From Phycisphaerae bacterium (GTDB lineage Bacteria > Planctomycetota > Phycisphaerae > Sedimentisphaerales > Anaerobacaceae): a stretch of DNA of 37,814 nt. This document shows, piece by piece, positions 15,313 to 23,904 of the stretch. The notes beneath the pieces are model-generated. The model worked only from the letters and a program-made list of their open reading frames with translations, was not told the origin of the DNA and did not search any database. A program made the position numbers and the translations under genes. Positions within the stretch are counted from its first letter, which is position 1, and the number at the start of each line of letters is the position of its first letter. The stretch lies in the NCBI GenBank assembly GCA_030608075.1, contig JAUWIU010000007.1, positions 1 through 37,814 of the forward strand, written 5' to 3'.

Positions 15313-16550
15313 CGAACAGAGAAGTTGCGGTAGAAATAGTGAAGCGATTGCGAAAGAAGGGCTTCGAGGCCCTTTTGGCGGGCGGGTGCGTTCGGGATAT
15401 GCTGCTTCGCCGGCCTGCGAAGGATTACGACGTTGCGACAAGCGCGCGGCCAAAAGACGTTATGAAATCATTCAGGCGCACCTTAAAGGTGGGAGTGAAA
15501 TTCGGCGTGGTGATAGTCTTGGTTAAGGGCCGCAAGGTGGAGGTGACGACATTCAGGACGGATAGTGACTATGTGAACGGCAGGCACCCGGCACATGTGA
15601 AATTTGTCGGCGCCGAGGCAGACGCCAGCCGAAGAGACTTTACCATCAACGGGATGTTCTATGACCCTGTGAAGAAAAAGGTAATCGATTATGTTGACGG
15701 ACGGGCCGACCTCAAACGGCGGCTGATACGCACTATTGGCAATCCGGAAGAACGGTTTCGCGAAGACTACCTGCGAATGCTGCGGGCGGTGCGGTTCTCG
15801 ACGCAACTCGGATTTGCTATTGAGCGGAGGACGAAATCGGCAATTCGCAGCAACGCAAAAAACATAACCAAAATAAGCGGCGAGCGCAAACGGATGGAAT
15901 TGGAGGGTATTTTAGTTAGTCCAAACCGTTGTCGCGGGGTGTCGTTTTTTATTGAGTGCGGGTTGGCTGAAGTTATTTTTCCGGGTTTATCTTCAGAGGA
16001 CATGAAATCTGCGGTGCGCGTGTTGGAGCAACTGCGAAAGAAAGTCAGCTTCCCGTTGGGATTAGCCGGATTCTTTTCATCCAGTCCGACAAAGCTCGCA
16101 CTTGAGAACTGTCATGTCCTGAAGCTCAGCAGAAACGAAACGAGACACGTCAAATACTTACTGGTCAACAGAGGGGCGCTGCTCGACGAGGAGATGTCTT
16201 TAGGCCGGTTGAAAATGATGCTCGGCGAGCCGTATTTCCGTGATATGTACGAGCTGCAAAGAGCAATTCAAAAAGCTGCCGGAGGCGACAGCAGGGCTGT
16301 TCTAAGTCCCTTAATAAAACTGCACAAAAGAATAAGGGCGCTTGGTGACGTTGATTTGAGACCGAAAGCTCTGCTCAACGGTCGTGAGATGATTAGATTG
16401 GGCGCAGTGCCAAGTCCGGCATTAGGGCAGTTGGCCGAGGAGACGTACATTGCTCAACTGGAGGGGATTTTGCAGACCAAGTCGCAGGCCAAACAGTGGG
16501 TGCTTAAGTGGCTGGAGGAACACAGGAGAATTGAAAAAGAACAACCATAG
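15309..16550 (+). CDS. cca: CCA tRNA nucleotidyltransferase / poly(A) polymerase family
   Basis: Class II nucleotidyltransferase of 413 residues that adds or repairs the tRNA 3' CCA. It has LLAGGCVRDMLL (GGxVRD at 25-30), the metal-binding DYDVAT (D39, D41), FRTDSDYVNGRHP and RRDFTINGMFYDP. It continues with REDYLRMLRAVRFSTQLGF and the RNA-binding helical C-terminus. No HD domain is evident. Poly(A) polymerase cannot be excluded by motifs alone, but the tRNAs in this window lack an encoded CCA, so a CCA-adding enzyme is needed. It overlaps rsmD by 4 bp, and the first sulfatase begins about 36 bp downstream. Confidence 0.88.
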   Translation: MTNREVAVEIVKRLRKKGFEALLAGGCVRDMLLRRPAKDYDVATSARPKDVMKSFRRTLKVGVKFGVVIVLVKGRKVEVTTFRTDSDYVNGRHPAHVKFVGAEADASRRDFTINGMFYDPVKKKVIDYVDGRADLKRRLIRTIGNPEERFREDYLRMLRAVRFSTQLGFAIERRTKSAIRSNAKNITKISGERKRMELEGILVSPNRCRGVSFFIECGLAEVIFPGLSSEDMKSAVRVLEQLRKKVSFPLGLAGFFSSSPTKLALENCHVLKLSRNETRHVKYLLVNRGALLDEEMSLGRLKMMLGEPYFRDMYELQRAIQKAAGGDSRAVLSPLIKLHKRIRALGDVDLRPKALLNGREMIRLGAVPSPALGQLAEETYIAQLEGILQTKSQAKQWVLKWLEEHRRIEKEQP

Positions 16551-16586
16551 CTGGTATATTGGGTTAATAAGCAGGAGTAAATGAAG

Positions 16587-17963
16587 ATGCGAGAAGCTGG
16601 GTTTAGCCGGCGCGAGTTTTTGAAAGCCGTGGGGTTGGGCGCCGCAGCAATAGTGATGCCGGGATGTGGCAAGAGCTCTAATGGCCCGGCAGGCAAGGAA
16701 CCGGTAGACAGGCCTAACATTATCATTATCATGGCCGACGACCTCGGTTACGGCGATATCGGCTGCTATGGCAACAAGACAGTGAAAACACCAAATATCG
16801 ATGCCTTAGCTGAGGGCGGGATGAGGTTTACGGACTTTCATTCCAACGGCCCGATGTGCAGTCCGACACGGGCGGCGCTGTTGACGGGGCGTTACCAGCA
16901 ACGCTGCGGCATCGAGCGTGTGCTCGGGTTCAGAAGGGCAAAGGCAATTGGGATGTCGCCGGTGGAGGTTACTTTTGCGGAGGTTCTCAAGGCCGCCGGT
17001 TACGCAACAGCATTGTACGGGAAGTGGCACACGGGCCATCCGCCGGAATTTGCGCCGACTCGACAGGGGTTCGATACATTTCGCGGGCTGTATGGCGGGA
17101 TGGACTACCATTCGCACATCAACCGCACGGGGCATGAGAACTGGTGGAGAAACGAAGAACTGGTGCCGGAAAAGGGGTATGGCACTGAACTGATTACCGG
17201 CCACGGGGAGCGATTTATCGAGGAACACAAAAATAAGCCTTTCTGCCTGTACATTTCGCACTTTGCAGTTCACTTTCCGTGGCAGGGGCCGAATGATAAA
17301 GCCGACTTCCTTCCTGGCGTTGACAACTCGTCGGCGGAAAAGAAATACGGTACTCGCAAGGATAGAAAAGCGGCGTACAAGGAGATGACCGAGGCTTTAG
17401 ACGAGGGCATCGGCCGCATCATCTCGACACTAAGGCGATTGGGTCTGGAGGAAAAGACGCTGCTATTCTTTATGTCGGATAACGGTGGACACAACATAGT
17501 TGCATCCAACGGCCCGCTTCGTGGGTACAAAGGGAGCCTGCTTGAAGGCGGGCATCGCGTTCCCGCTATTGCCTACTGGCCCGGAACCATCAAGGCAGGG
17601 TCGATTACGGACGAGACAACTATGACGATGGACCTGTTTCCTACGATGGCGGCACTGGGTGGTGCTGCCCTTCCGGCCGGGCTGAAGCTCGACGGTGTTA
17701 ATCTGGTGCCGATGTTACGAGACGGTAAGAAACTTCCCGGGCGTACACTGTTTTGGCGCTTTAAGAAAGCCGGCGCCGTTCGCAAGGGCCCGTGGAAGCT
17801 GCTGATTCAAGGTCAAAGGCGGCATCTCTACAATCTCGCTGACGACATCGGCGAAAAAAACGACCTTGCCAAAAGCGAGGAGAAAAGGGTTGAAGCTATG
17901 CTAAGCGAGTTTGTAAGGTGGGAACAAGAAGTTACGGCGGGGGTGAAATGGGTTCATGGATAG
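16587..17963 (+). CDS. sulfatase 1 (Cys-type, Tat lipoprotein)
   Basis: Type I sulfatase that hydrolyses sulfate esters using formylglycine. Seen: twin-arginine SRREFLK, hydrophobic stretch and lipobox MPGC; metal-binding MADDLGYGD; the formylglycine motif CSPTR (C93 counted from ATG 16581); YGKWHTG; the FFMSDNGG metal site; and LEGGHRVP. The overall look is arylsulfatase A/GALNS-like, and the substrate cannot be named. I use ATG 16587 because AGGAG is then 9 nt away. ATG 16581 (MKMREAG) is only 3 nt from it. It is the first of five consecutive sulfatases, with sulfatase 2 following after 15 bp. Confidence 0.92.
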   Translation: MREAGFSRREFLKAVGLGAAAIVMPGCGKSSNGPAGKEPVDRPNIIIIMADDLGYGDIGCYGNKTVKTPNIDALAEGGMRFTDFHSNGPMCSPTRAALLTGRYQQRCGIERVLGFRRAKAIGMSPVEVTFAEVLKAAGYATALYGKWHTGHPPEFAPTRQGFDTFRGLYGGMDYHSHINRTGHENWWRNEELVPEKGYGTELITGHGERFIEEHKNKPFCLYISHFAVHFPWQGPNDKADFLPGVDNSSAEKKYGTRKDRKAAYKEMTEALDEGIGRIISTLRRLGLEEKTLLFFMSDNGGHNIVASNGPLRGYKGSLLEGGHRVPAIAYWPGTIKAGSITDETTMTMDLFPTMAALGGAALPAGLKLDGVNLVPMLRDGKKLPGRTLFWRFKKAGAVRKGPWKLLIQGQRRHLYNLADDIGEKNDLAKSEEKRVEAMLSEFVRWEQEVTAGVKWVHG

Positions 17964-17978
17964 TTTAAGGAGTGTAGT

Positions 17979-19358
17979 ATGAAGAGACGTGATTTTCTAA
18001 AGACAATAGGGATTGGTGCAGTGTCTCTGGCGGCGCCGCAGTTTGGTTGTGAATCAAGGCGGGCGGCTGAAGGCAGGCGGCCAAATATTATTTTCATTAT
18101 GGCCGACGACCTCGGCTACGCCGATTTGGGCTGCTACGGTCAGAAACTAATTCAGACGCCGAGAATAGACCAAATGGCGGCAGAGGGGAGGCGTTTTACG
18201 CAGTGCTATGCCGGCTCGTGCGTCTGTGCACCGTCGCGCAGCGTTCTGATGACCGGTCAGCATACGGGGCACACACGGGTGCGTGAGAACCACTGCAGGG
18301 CAGGCGGCGTCCCGGATGAGGTTACCGGCAGAGGGTGCCGACCGCCGCTTAAAGCCGAAGACGTTACTGTCGCAGAGGTGCTTAAGCACGCGGGCTACGT
18401 CACCGGCATCACCGGAAAATGGGGCCTTGGCGACCCGGGGACAAGCGGCGTGCCAACGCGGCAGGGGTTCGATGAGTGGTACGGCTATTTAAATCAAAAT
18501 CATGCGGTCTTTTATTACACCGATTACCTTTGGCATAATGAGAAAAAGGAATTTCTCGAAGGCAACAAAGACGGAAAACGGCAGCAATATACGCACGATT
18601 TGTTTACCGAGTTTGCTCTGGATTTTATTCGCCGTCACCATGAACGACCGTTCTTTTTGTACACGGCCTACACGATACCACACTTCAATATCGAGGTTCC
18701 GGATACATCGCCGTACACGGAAAAACCCTGGTCTGAAAAGGCCAAAATCTTCGCAGCTTTGATTACGCGAATGGACAGGGACGTCGGACGCATTCTCGAC
18801 CTTTTAGGACAGCTCGGAATCGACAAGAATACGATTGTATTCTTCTGTTCGGATAACGGAGGCGCCGGCAGTGGTGGGCCGATGTTCAACAGTAACGGAG
18901 CGCTGAAAGGAAACAAGGGCGGCTTTGACGAGGGCGGGATTCGCACGCCTATGATTGTTCGCTGGCCGGGCAAGATAGCCGCCGGAAAAGTCAGTCATGC
19001 GCCGTGGTACTTTGCAGACGTGATGCCGACGCTGGCCCAACTGGCCGGAGTGCAACCGCCCAGAAATATCGACGGCGTTACCGTGCTGCCTACGCTGCTC
19101 GGGAGAAAACAGGAGCTTGACGACCGCTTTATGTACTGGGAATCTCCGCCACCGAAGCTGCGGCAGGTGGTGCGATGGGGCAACTGGAAGGCCCGGCGGC
19201 GCAGGCAAGACAAGCCGCTGGAAGTTTATAATCTCGCCGAAGACCTCAGGGAAGAACATAACGTGGCTGACCAACACCCGGATGTAGTTGCTACCTTTGA
19301 AGCGTATCTCAAGACCGCACGGACTGATTCGGCGTACTGGCCGGCAAAAAATGAATGA
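17979..19358 (+). CDS. sulfatase 2 (Cys-type, GKWG subfamily, Tat lipoprotein)
   Basis: A 459-residue type I sulfatase. The N-terminus MKRRDFLK is a Tat motif, followed by a hydrophobic segment and FGC (C24). MADDLGYADLGC gives the metal ligands and CVCAPSR the formylglycine motif (C83). The usual GKWH is GKWGLG here, a variant typical of one large sulfatase subfamily. It carries HTGHTRVREN, WYGYLNQNHAVFYYTDYLW, FFCSDNGGAG and DEGGIRTPMIVRWPG. AGGAG lies 6 nt before ATG 17979. It is the closest paralogue, within the window, of sulfatase 4. Confidence 0.92.
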   Translation: MKRRDFLKTIGIGAVSLAAPQFGCESRRAAEGRRPNIIFIMADDLGYADLGCYGQKLIQTPRIDQMAAEGRRFTQCYAGSCVCAPSRSVLMTGQHTGHTRVRENHCRAGGVPDEVTGRGCRPPLKAEDVTVAEVLKHAGYVTGITGKWGLGDPGTSGVPTRQGFDEWYGYLNQNHAVFYYTDYLWHNEKKEFLEGNKDGKRQQYTHDLFTEFALDFIRRHHERPFFLYTAYTIPHFNIEVPDTSPYTEKPWSEKAKIFAALITRMDRDVGRILDLLGQLGIDKNTIVFFCSDNGGAGSGGPMFNSNGALKGNKGGFDEGGIRTPMIVRWPGKIAAGKVSHAPWYFADVMPTLAQLAGVQPPRNIDGVTVLPTLLGRKQELDDRFMYWESPPPKLRQVVRWGNWKARRRRQDKPLEVYNLAEDLREEHNVADQHPDVVATFEAYLKTARTDSAYWPAKNE

Positions 19359-19379
19359 AAAACAGAAAGAAGAAACCAA

Positions 19380-19445
19380 ATGCGACAATCAATAGTTGAA
19401 TCCAAAAAGCGCATCAAAAAGCGAAACAGGGACGCACCGAGATGA
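19380..19445 (+). CDS. possible 21-codon mini-ORF coupling sulfatases 2 and 3
   Basis: In the 83-bp gap an ATG at 19380 opens a basic 21-residue ORF (starting MRQSIVESKKRIKKRNRDAP). Its TGA stop overlaps the sulfatase 3 start (ATGATG at 19442). Sulfatase 3 itself has only GAG upstream, so termination-reinitiation is possible. The ORF has a poor Shine-Dalgarno sequence and may be chance. Confidence 0.2.
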   Translation: MRQSIVESKKRIKKRNRDAPR

Positions 19446-20923
19446 TGGAACACAGTTATACGCGACGTGATTTTTTGAAAGCCGTCGGTCTGACAGCAGC
19501 GTCCCTGACACTGCCGGGATGTGGCAGCTTAGCCGAGACTGCGGAGAAAAGGCCAAACATTATTTTCGTAATGACCGATGACCAGGGCCCGTGGGCATTT
19601 GGGGAAGCACCAAACCCGAATGCACATACCCCTAACCTGGACCGGCTGTGCACAGAAGGTGTTCGTCTGACCAATTATTTTGTGACGACGCCGGTGTGCA
19701 GCCCGTCTCGGGCAGGTCTGATAACAAGCCGGTACGCGACCGAAGTTGGGATACCTGACTATCTGAGCAGTCGTCAGCCAAAGCTCGGCCTTGGCGAGCA
19801 GTTCCGCACGTGGCCTGAGATTCTGGCGGCTGGCGGTTACCAGACCGCTCTGTTCGGAAAGTGGCATCTGGGCAGGCTGGACAAATTCCACCCTACACGG
19901 TTCGGCTACAATGAGTTTGCGGGCTGGCGCACCGGCGCCGGGATATCGAAAGACCCAAAGGTTGAGGTAAACGGCAAGGAGAGGCAAATGACCGGCTACA
20001 CACCGGATATAATCACGGACTTTGCCATTGACTTTGTCCGGCGTCACCGGAAAGGGCCGTTTATGGTGTCGCTGCACTTCTGGGCCCCGCACGCCAACAC
20101 AGAAAACTTTACGGCCGACCATGACCGGACGTGGCTGCCGCTCAGTGAGGCAGACTGGGAGCAGTTCAAAGATTCGGAGCCAACCATTGCGAATCCGGAT
20201 TATCCCAAGCTGGATATTCCGCGAGTCAAGCGTATGATGCGGGAGTATCTGGGCAGCGTGGCGAGCGCCGACCGCAACCTCGGGCGTCTTCTGGGGGTCC
20301 TCGACGAGCTTAAGCTGAGCCGAAATACGGTGGTAATATTCACGTCAGACAACGGCTACAATATGGGGCACAACGGCATCTGGCACAAGGGCAACGGACG
20401 CTGGATTCTGACCGACAACCGAGGGAATCGGCCGAATTTGTACGACAATTCTCTGCGTGTGCCGGCGATAGTTCGCTGGCCGGCTGCGATTGCACCTGAA
20501 AGGGTCGTTGAGCAGACAGTAACCAACTTGGACTGGTTTGCAACTATCCTGGCAATGGCGGGTTTGGCAGTGCCGAAAGACGCAACTATACGAGGGAGAA
20601 ACTGCTTAGGGCTGCTCAAAGGCAAATCCATCGCCTGGGATAACGACCTGTTTACCCAGTACAGAATGTGGCCGTGGCACCAGACGGGCGCGGACCTGCG
20701 CAGCTACCGGACAAGGCGGTGGAAGCTGGTGCGCGATTTCAAGCACGAAAACAAGGATGAGTTGTACGACCTTGCCGGCGACCCTGACGAGACGCACAAT
20801 CTTATTGATTCACCTGAGCCGACCGTCCAAAAGCAGCGTCAACTGCTGAATGCAAAACTGCTGAAGGCGATGCGCGAGATTCAGGACCCGGCTTTGGAAA
20901 GGGACAGAGAATTGAAAAAATAA
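19442..20923 (+). CDS. sulfatase 3 (Cys-type, Tat lipoprotein)
   Basis: A 493-residue type I sulfatase, the longest of the five. Tat motif YTRRDFLK, lipobox TLPGC (C27), metal site VMTDDQGPWAFG, formylglycine motif PVCSPSR (C86), LFGKWHLG, IFTSDNGYNMGHNGIWHKG and LYDNSLRVPAIVRWPA. The MTDDQG and GHNGIWHKGNG elements set it apart from sulfatases 1, 2 and 4, so a different sulfate linkage is likely. The start is ATG 19442 or 19445 and the Shine-Dalgarno sequence is weak. Confidence 0.92.
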   Translation: MMEHSYTRRDFLKAVGLTAASLTLPGCGSLAETAEKRPNIIFVMTDDQGPWAFGEAPNPNAHTPNLDRLCTEGVRLTNYFVTTPVCSPSRAGLITSRYATEVGIPDYLSSRQPKLGLGEQFRTWPEILAAGGYQTALFGKWHLGRLDKFHPTRFGYNEFAGWRTGAGISKDPKVEVNGKERQMTGYTPDIITDFAIDFVRRHRKGPFMVSLHFWAPHANTENFTADHDRTWLPLSEADWEQFKDSEPTIANPDYPKLDIPRVKRMMREYLGSVASADRNLGRLLGVLDELKLSRNTVVIFTSDNGYNMGHNGIWHKGNGRWILTDNRGNRPNLYDNSLRVPAIVRWPAAIAPERVVEQTVTNLDWFATILAMAGLAVPKDATIRGRNCLGLLKGKSIAWDNDLFTQYRMWPWHQTGADLRSYRTRRWKLVRDFKHENKDELYDLAGDPDETHNLIDSPEPTVQKQRQLLNAKLLKAMREIQDPALERDRELKK

Positions 20924-20957
20924 AAACCAATGGTCGAATGTGGAAAGGGTATTTTGA

Positions 20958-22400
20958 ATGACCAATAGTTTAGGTCGCAGGGATTTTTTGAAAGCCGTGG
21001 GGTTTAGCGCCGTGTCGGTGACACTGTCGGGATGCCTGAACGGTTTGCAGAGAGTTTCACGTGTGAAACGCCACAGGCCGAACATTATTTTTATCCTGGC
21101 CGACGATTTAGGATATGGTGATTTGGGCTGCTATGGGCAGAAGCAAATCAAGACGCCGAATATAGACCGTATGGCTACGGAGGGAATGCGTTTTACCCAG
21201 CATTACGCCGGCAGTACGGTCTCCGCACCGTCACGGTGTACACTAATGACAGGGCTTCACACCGGCCACTGCCGGGTACGGGCGAACTCACGGGTATTGC
21301 TGAAGCCGGAGGATACGACGGTAGCGGAGATACTCAGGGCTGCGGGGTACAGGACAGGGATAATCGGCAAATGGGGCGTTGGGCACCCACCGCCGGTCGG
21401 CGACCCTGCCAAAAACGGCTTCGATTACTTTTTCGGCTACCTGAACATGATGCACGCCCACAATTACTACCCGCACTTTCTGGTGCGCAACGAAAATATA
21501 GTGGCGTTGAAGAACGTGGTTCCGAATCCTGGTAAATGGGGACAGGGCGTTGCTACCGAGAAGCTCGAGTACAGCCATGATTTGTTCGCAAAGGATGCGT
21601 TGGGCTTTATCGAGCGGAATAAGGATAAGGCGTTCTTTCTCTATTTGGCCTTTACCATACCCCACGCCAACAACGAAGGCGAGCGTGCAACGGGAGACGG
21701 GATGGAGGTTCCCGACTACGGCATTTATAAAGATAGAAACTGGCCCGACCCGCAAAAAGGCCACGCCGCCATGATTACAAGGATGGACCGTGACATCGGC
21801 AGGCTTCTGAGCAGGCTGAAGAAACTGGGGCTCGACAAGGACACTGTTGTGTTTTCCAGCAGTGACAACGGCCCGCACAAGGAAGGCGGCGCCGACCCGA
21901 AATTCTTCAATAGCTCCGGTCGGCTGCGTGGCTACAAGCGCGACCTATACGAGGGTGGTATCCGTGTTCCGATGATTGCGCGTTGGCCGGGCAGGATAAA
22001 AGCAGGCTCTGTCAGCGACCATATTTCGGCCTTCTGGGATTTTCTGCCGACTGCCTGCGAACTCGCCCAGGTGAAGCCGCCTGATGGGATAGATGGTATC
22101 TCATTTGTTCCCACTCTGTTAGGTCGGCCGCAAAAACAAAAAGAGCACGATTTTCTCTACTGGGAATTTCACGAAAGAGGCAAAAAGCAGGCTGTGCGCA
22201 TGGGCGACTTCAAAGCAGTTCGGCTCAATGTTTATAAGAGGCCGAATGGCCCGCTGGAACTTTATAACCTGAGGAACGACATCGGCGAAAAGAACAACAT
22301 TGCCCAGAAGCACCCCGAGGTGATTGCCGGGATTGAGGCGTACTTAGAGACGGCCCGTACGAAAGTGCCCGACTTGCCGCTGAGCAACAATGAGCAATAA
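20958..22400 (+). CDS. sulfatase 4 (Ser-type, GKWG subfamily, Tat lipoprotein)
   Basis: A 480-residue type I sulfatase. Tat motif LGRRDFLK, lipobox TLSGC (C26), metal site LADDLGYGDLGC. The position of the formylglycine precursor is serine: TVSAPSRC, S89, codon TCC at 21222-21224. Other motifs are intact: IGKWGVGHPP, SSSDNGPHKEGG, YEGGIRVPMIARWPG. It is therefore a Ser-type sulfatase, which can be activated only by an anSME/AtsB-type radical-SAM enzyme and not by the oxygen-dependent FGE. It shares HTGHxRVRxN and other blocks with sulfatase 2, so the two look like diverged duplicates. AAAGGG lies 8 nt before the ATG. Confidence 0.92.
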   Translation: MTNSLGRRDFLKAVGFSAVSVTLSGCLNGLQRVSRVKRHRPNIIFILADDLGYGDLGCYGQKQIKTPNIDRMATEGMRFTQHYAGSTVSAPSRCTLMTGLHTGHCRVRANSRVLLKPEDTTVAEILRAAGYRTGIIGKWGVGHPPPVGDPAKNGFDYFFGYLNMMHAHNYYPHFLVRNENIVALKNVVPNPGKWGQGVATEKLEYSHDLFAKDALGFIERNKDKAFFLYLAFTIPHANNEGERATGDGMEVPDYGIYKDRNWPDPQKGHAAMITRMDRDIGRLLSRLKKLGLDKDTVVFSSSDNGPHKEGGADPKFFNSSGRLRGYKRDLYEGGIRVPMIARWPGRIKAGSVSDHISAFWDFLPTACELAQVKPPDGIDGISFVPTLLGRPQKQKEHDFLYWEFHERGKKQAVRMGDFKAVRLNVYKRPNGPLELYNLRNDIGEKNNIAQKHPEVIAGIEAYLETARTKVPDLPLSNNEQ

Positions 22401-22445
22401 TTCGAGCTTTTATAATCAACCAATTAATGACGAAAGGGATTTGTG

Positions 22446-23861
22446 ATGAAGGATATTTTGGACCGACGGGATTTTTTGAAAGTTGTGGGTTTAGCTGTTG
22501 CACCGCTTGTGCTGCCGGGCTGTGCGAAATTCGGCGGCGCGAAACAGCGCAAACCCAACATTGTCTTTATTCTGGCCGACGACCAGGGCCAGCACCAGCT
22601 TGGCTGTTACGGGAGCGAGTTCTACGAGACTCCAAACATAGACCGTTTGGCTGCGGAGGGTATGCGCTTCACAGATGCTTATGCTGCGTGCCCCGTGTGC
22701 TCACCAACGCGAGCGAGCATAATGACGGGCAAATATCCGGCGCGGCTGCATTTGACCAATTTTATACCCGGGCTGGTCGACTACAGGCAGCTTCTGCCGC
22801 CGAGCTATACCAGGCACCTGCCGCTTGAGGAAGTAACGATTGCCGAGTCTCTGAAGCCAGCCGGGTATGTCTGCGGGCATTTCGGCAAATGGCACCTTAA
22901 CAAAGACAAGAAATACAAGCTGGGTCGTCCGGGCGACCCGGGTTCGCAGGGTTTTGACGATGTATTTACCTCCCACAAGCCCGGCAAAGGGCGCAAGAGC
23001 AAATATGAAAACGATGCACACCACGTACGGGAAATTAGCGGGCGAACGCTCGCATTTATAGAAGAAAACAAAGGCAAACCATTCTTCTGTTATGTTCCTC
23101 ACAACACGATTCACCGGCCAACTATGGAGCGGGCGGAGCTGGTAGCGAAGTACAAGGCCAAGCCCGCATCGAAGCTGGACCAGAACAATCCGGTAGTCGG
23201 AGCGATGGTCGAGACGCTCGATAAAAGTGTCGGCAGCATACTGGAGAAACTCGACGAGCTGGGAATAGCCGACAATACCATCGTAATTTATTTTTCGGAC
23301 AACGGCCCATTGAGGGGGCGCAACGAGCTGAAACCGCTTCGGGGCGGAAAAGGAAACCTGTACGAAGCGGGCATCCGGGTGCCGTGTATGGTGCGCTGGC
23401 CTGGAGTTGTCAAACCGGGCACGGTATGCAATGGTGTGGTTATCAGCAACGACTTTTTCCCGACACTTCTCGAGGTTGCGGGCCTGAAGGTTACCGATGC
23501 GGAAGTTGACGGCGTGAGCCTTATGCCCCTGCTCAGACAGACGGGGACAATTGACCGCGACGCAATCTACTGGCACTACCCCCATTATTCTCCCCAGGAC
23601 GGCACCTGCCAGGGAGGCGCCATTCGCCAGGGCAGGTATAAACTGATTGAATGGTACGACAAGAGCATCAACGGAATCGACAGTGAGGGTGCTCTCGAGC
23701 TTTTCGACCTTGCCGAAGACATCAGCGAGCAGAATAATCTTGCAAAGAAGCGGCCCGAATTGACGGCCCAACTTTATGAGAAACTGAAACGGTGGCGAAA
23801 ATCCGTCAACGCTCAGGAAATGACAAGAAATCCGAACTACAAACCAAAAAAGCAAAAATAG
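22446..23861 (+). CDS. sulfatase 5 (Cys-type, Tat lipoprotein)
   Basis: A type I sulfatase of 471 residues from ATG 22446. A GTG at 22443 directly precedes it; AAAGGG is 7 nt before the ATG. It has DRRDFLK (Tat), lipobox VLPGC, metal site LADDQGQHQLGC, PVCSPTR (C85), HFGKWHLN, YFSDNGPLRG, YEAGIRVPCMVRWPG and HYPHYSPQDG. The subfamily resembles planctomycete arylsulfatase A-like enzymes. The Lys-rich tail (NYKPKKQK) ends 43 bp before the maturase gene. Confidence 0.92.
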   Translation: MKDILDRRDFLKVVGLAVAPLVLPGCAKFGGAKQRKPNIVFILADDQGQHQLGCYGSEFYETPNIDRLAAEGMRFTDAYAACPVCSPTRASIMTGKYPARLHLTNFIPGLVDYRQLLPPSYTRHLPLEEVTIAESLKPAGYVCGHFGKWHLNKDKKYKLGRPGDPGSQGFDDVFTSHKPGKGRKSKYENDAHHVREISGRTLAFIEENKGKPFFCYVPHNTIHRPTMERAELVAKYKAKPASKLDQNNPVVGAMVETLDKSVGSILEKLDELGIADNTIVIYFSDNGPLRGRNELKPLRGGKGNLYEAGIRVPCMVRWPGVVKPGTVCNGVVISNDFFPTLLEVAGLKVTDAEVDGVSLMPLLRQTGTIDRDAIYWHYPHYSPQDGTCQGGAIRQGRYKLIEWYDKSINGIDSEGALELFDLAEDISEQNNLAKKRPELTAQLYEKLKRWRKSVNAQEMTRNPNYKPKKQK

Positions 23862-23904
23862 CACTGCCGAGTCGCTGAAGATTTGTTGAACGACGGAGAA
23901 AGTG

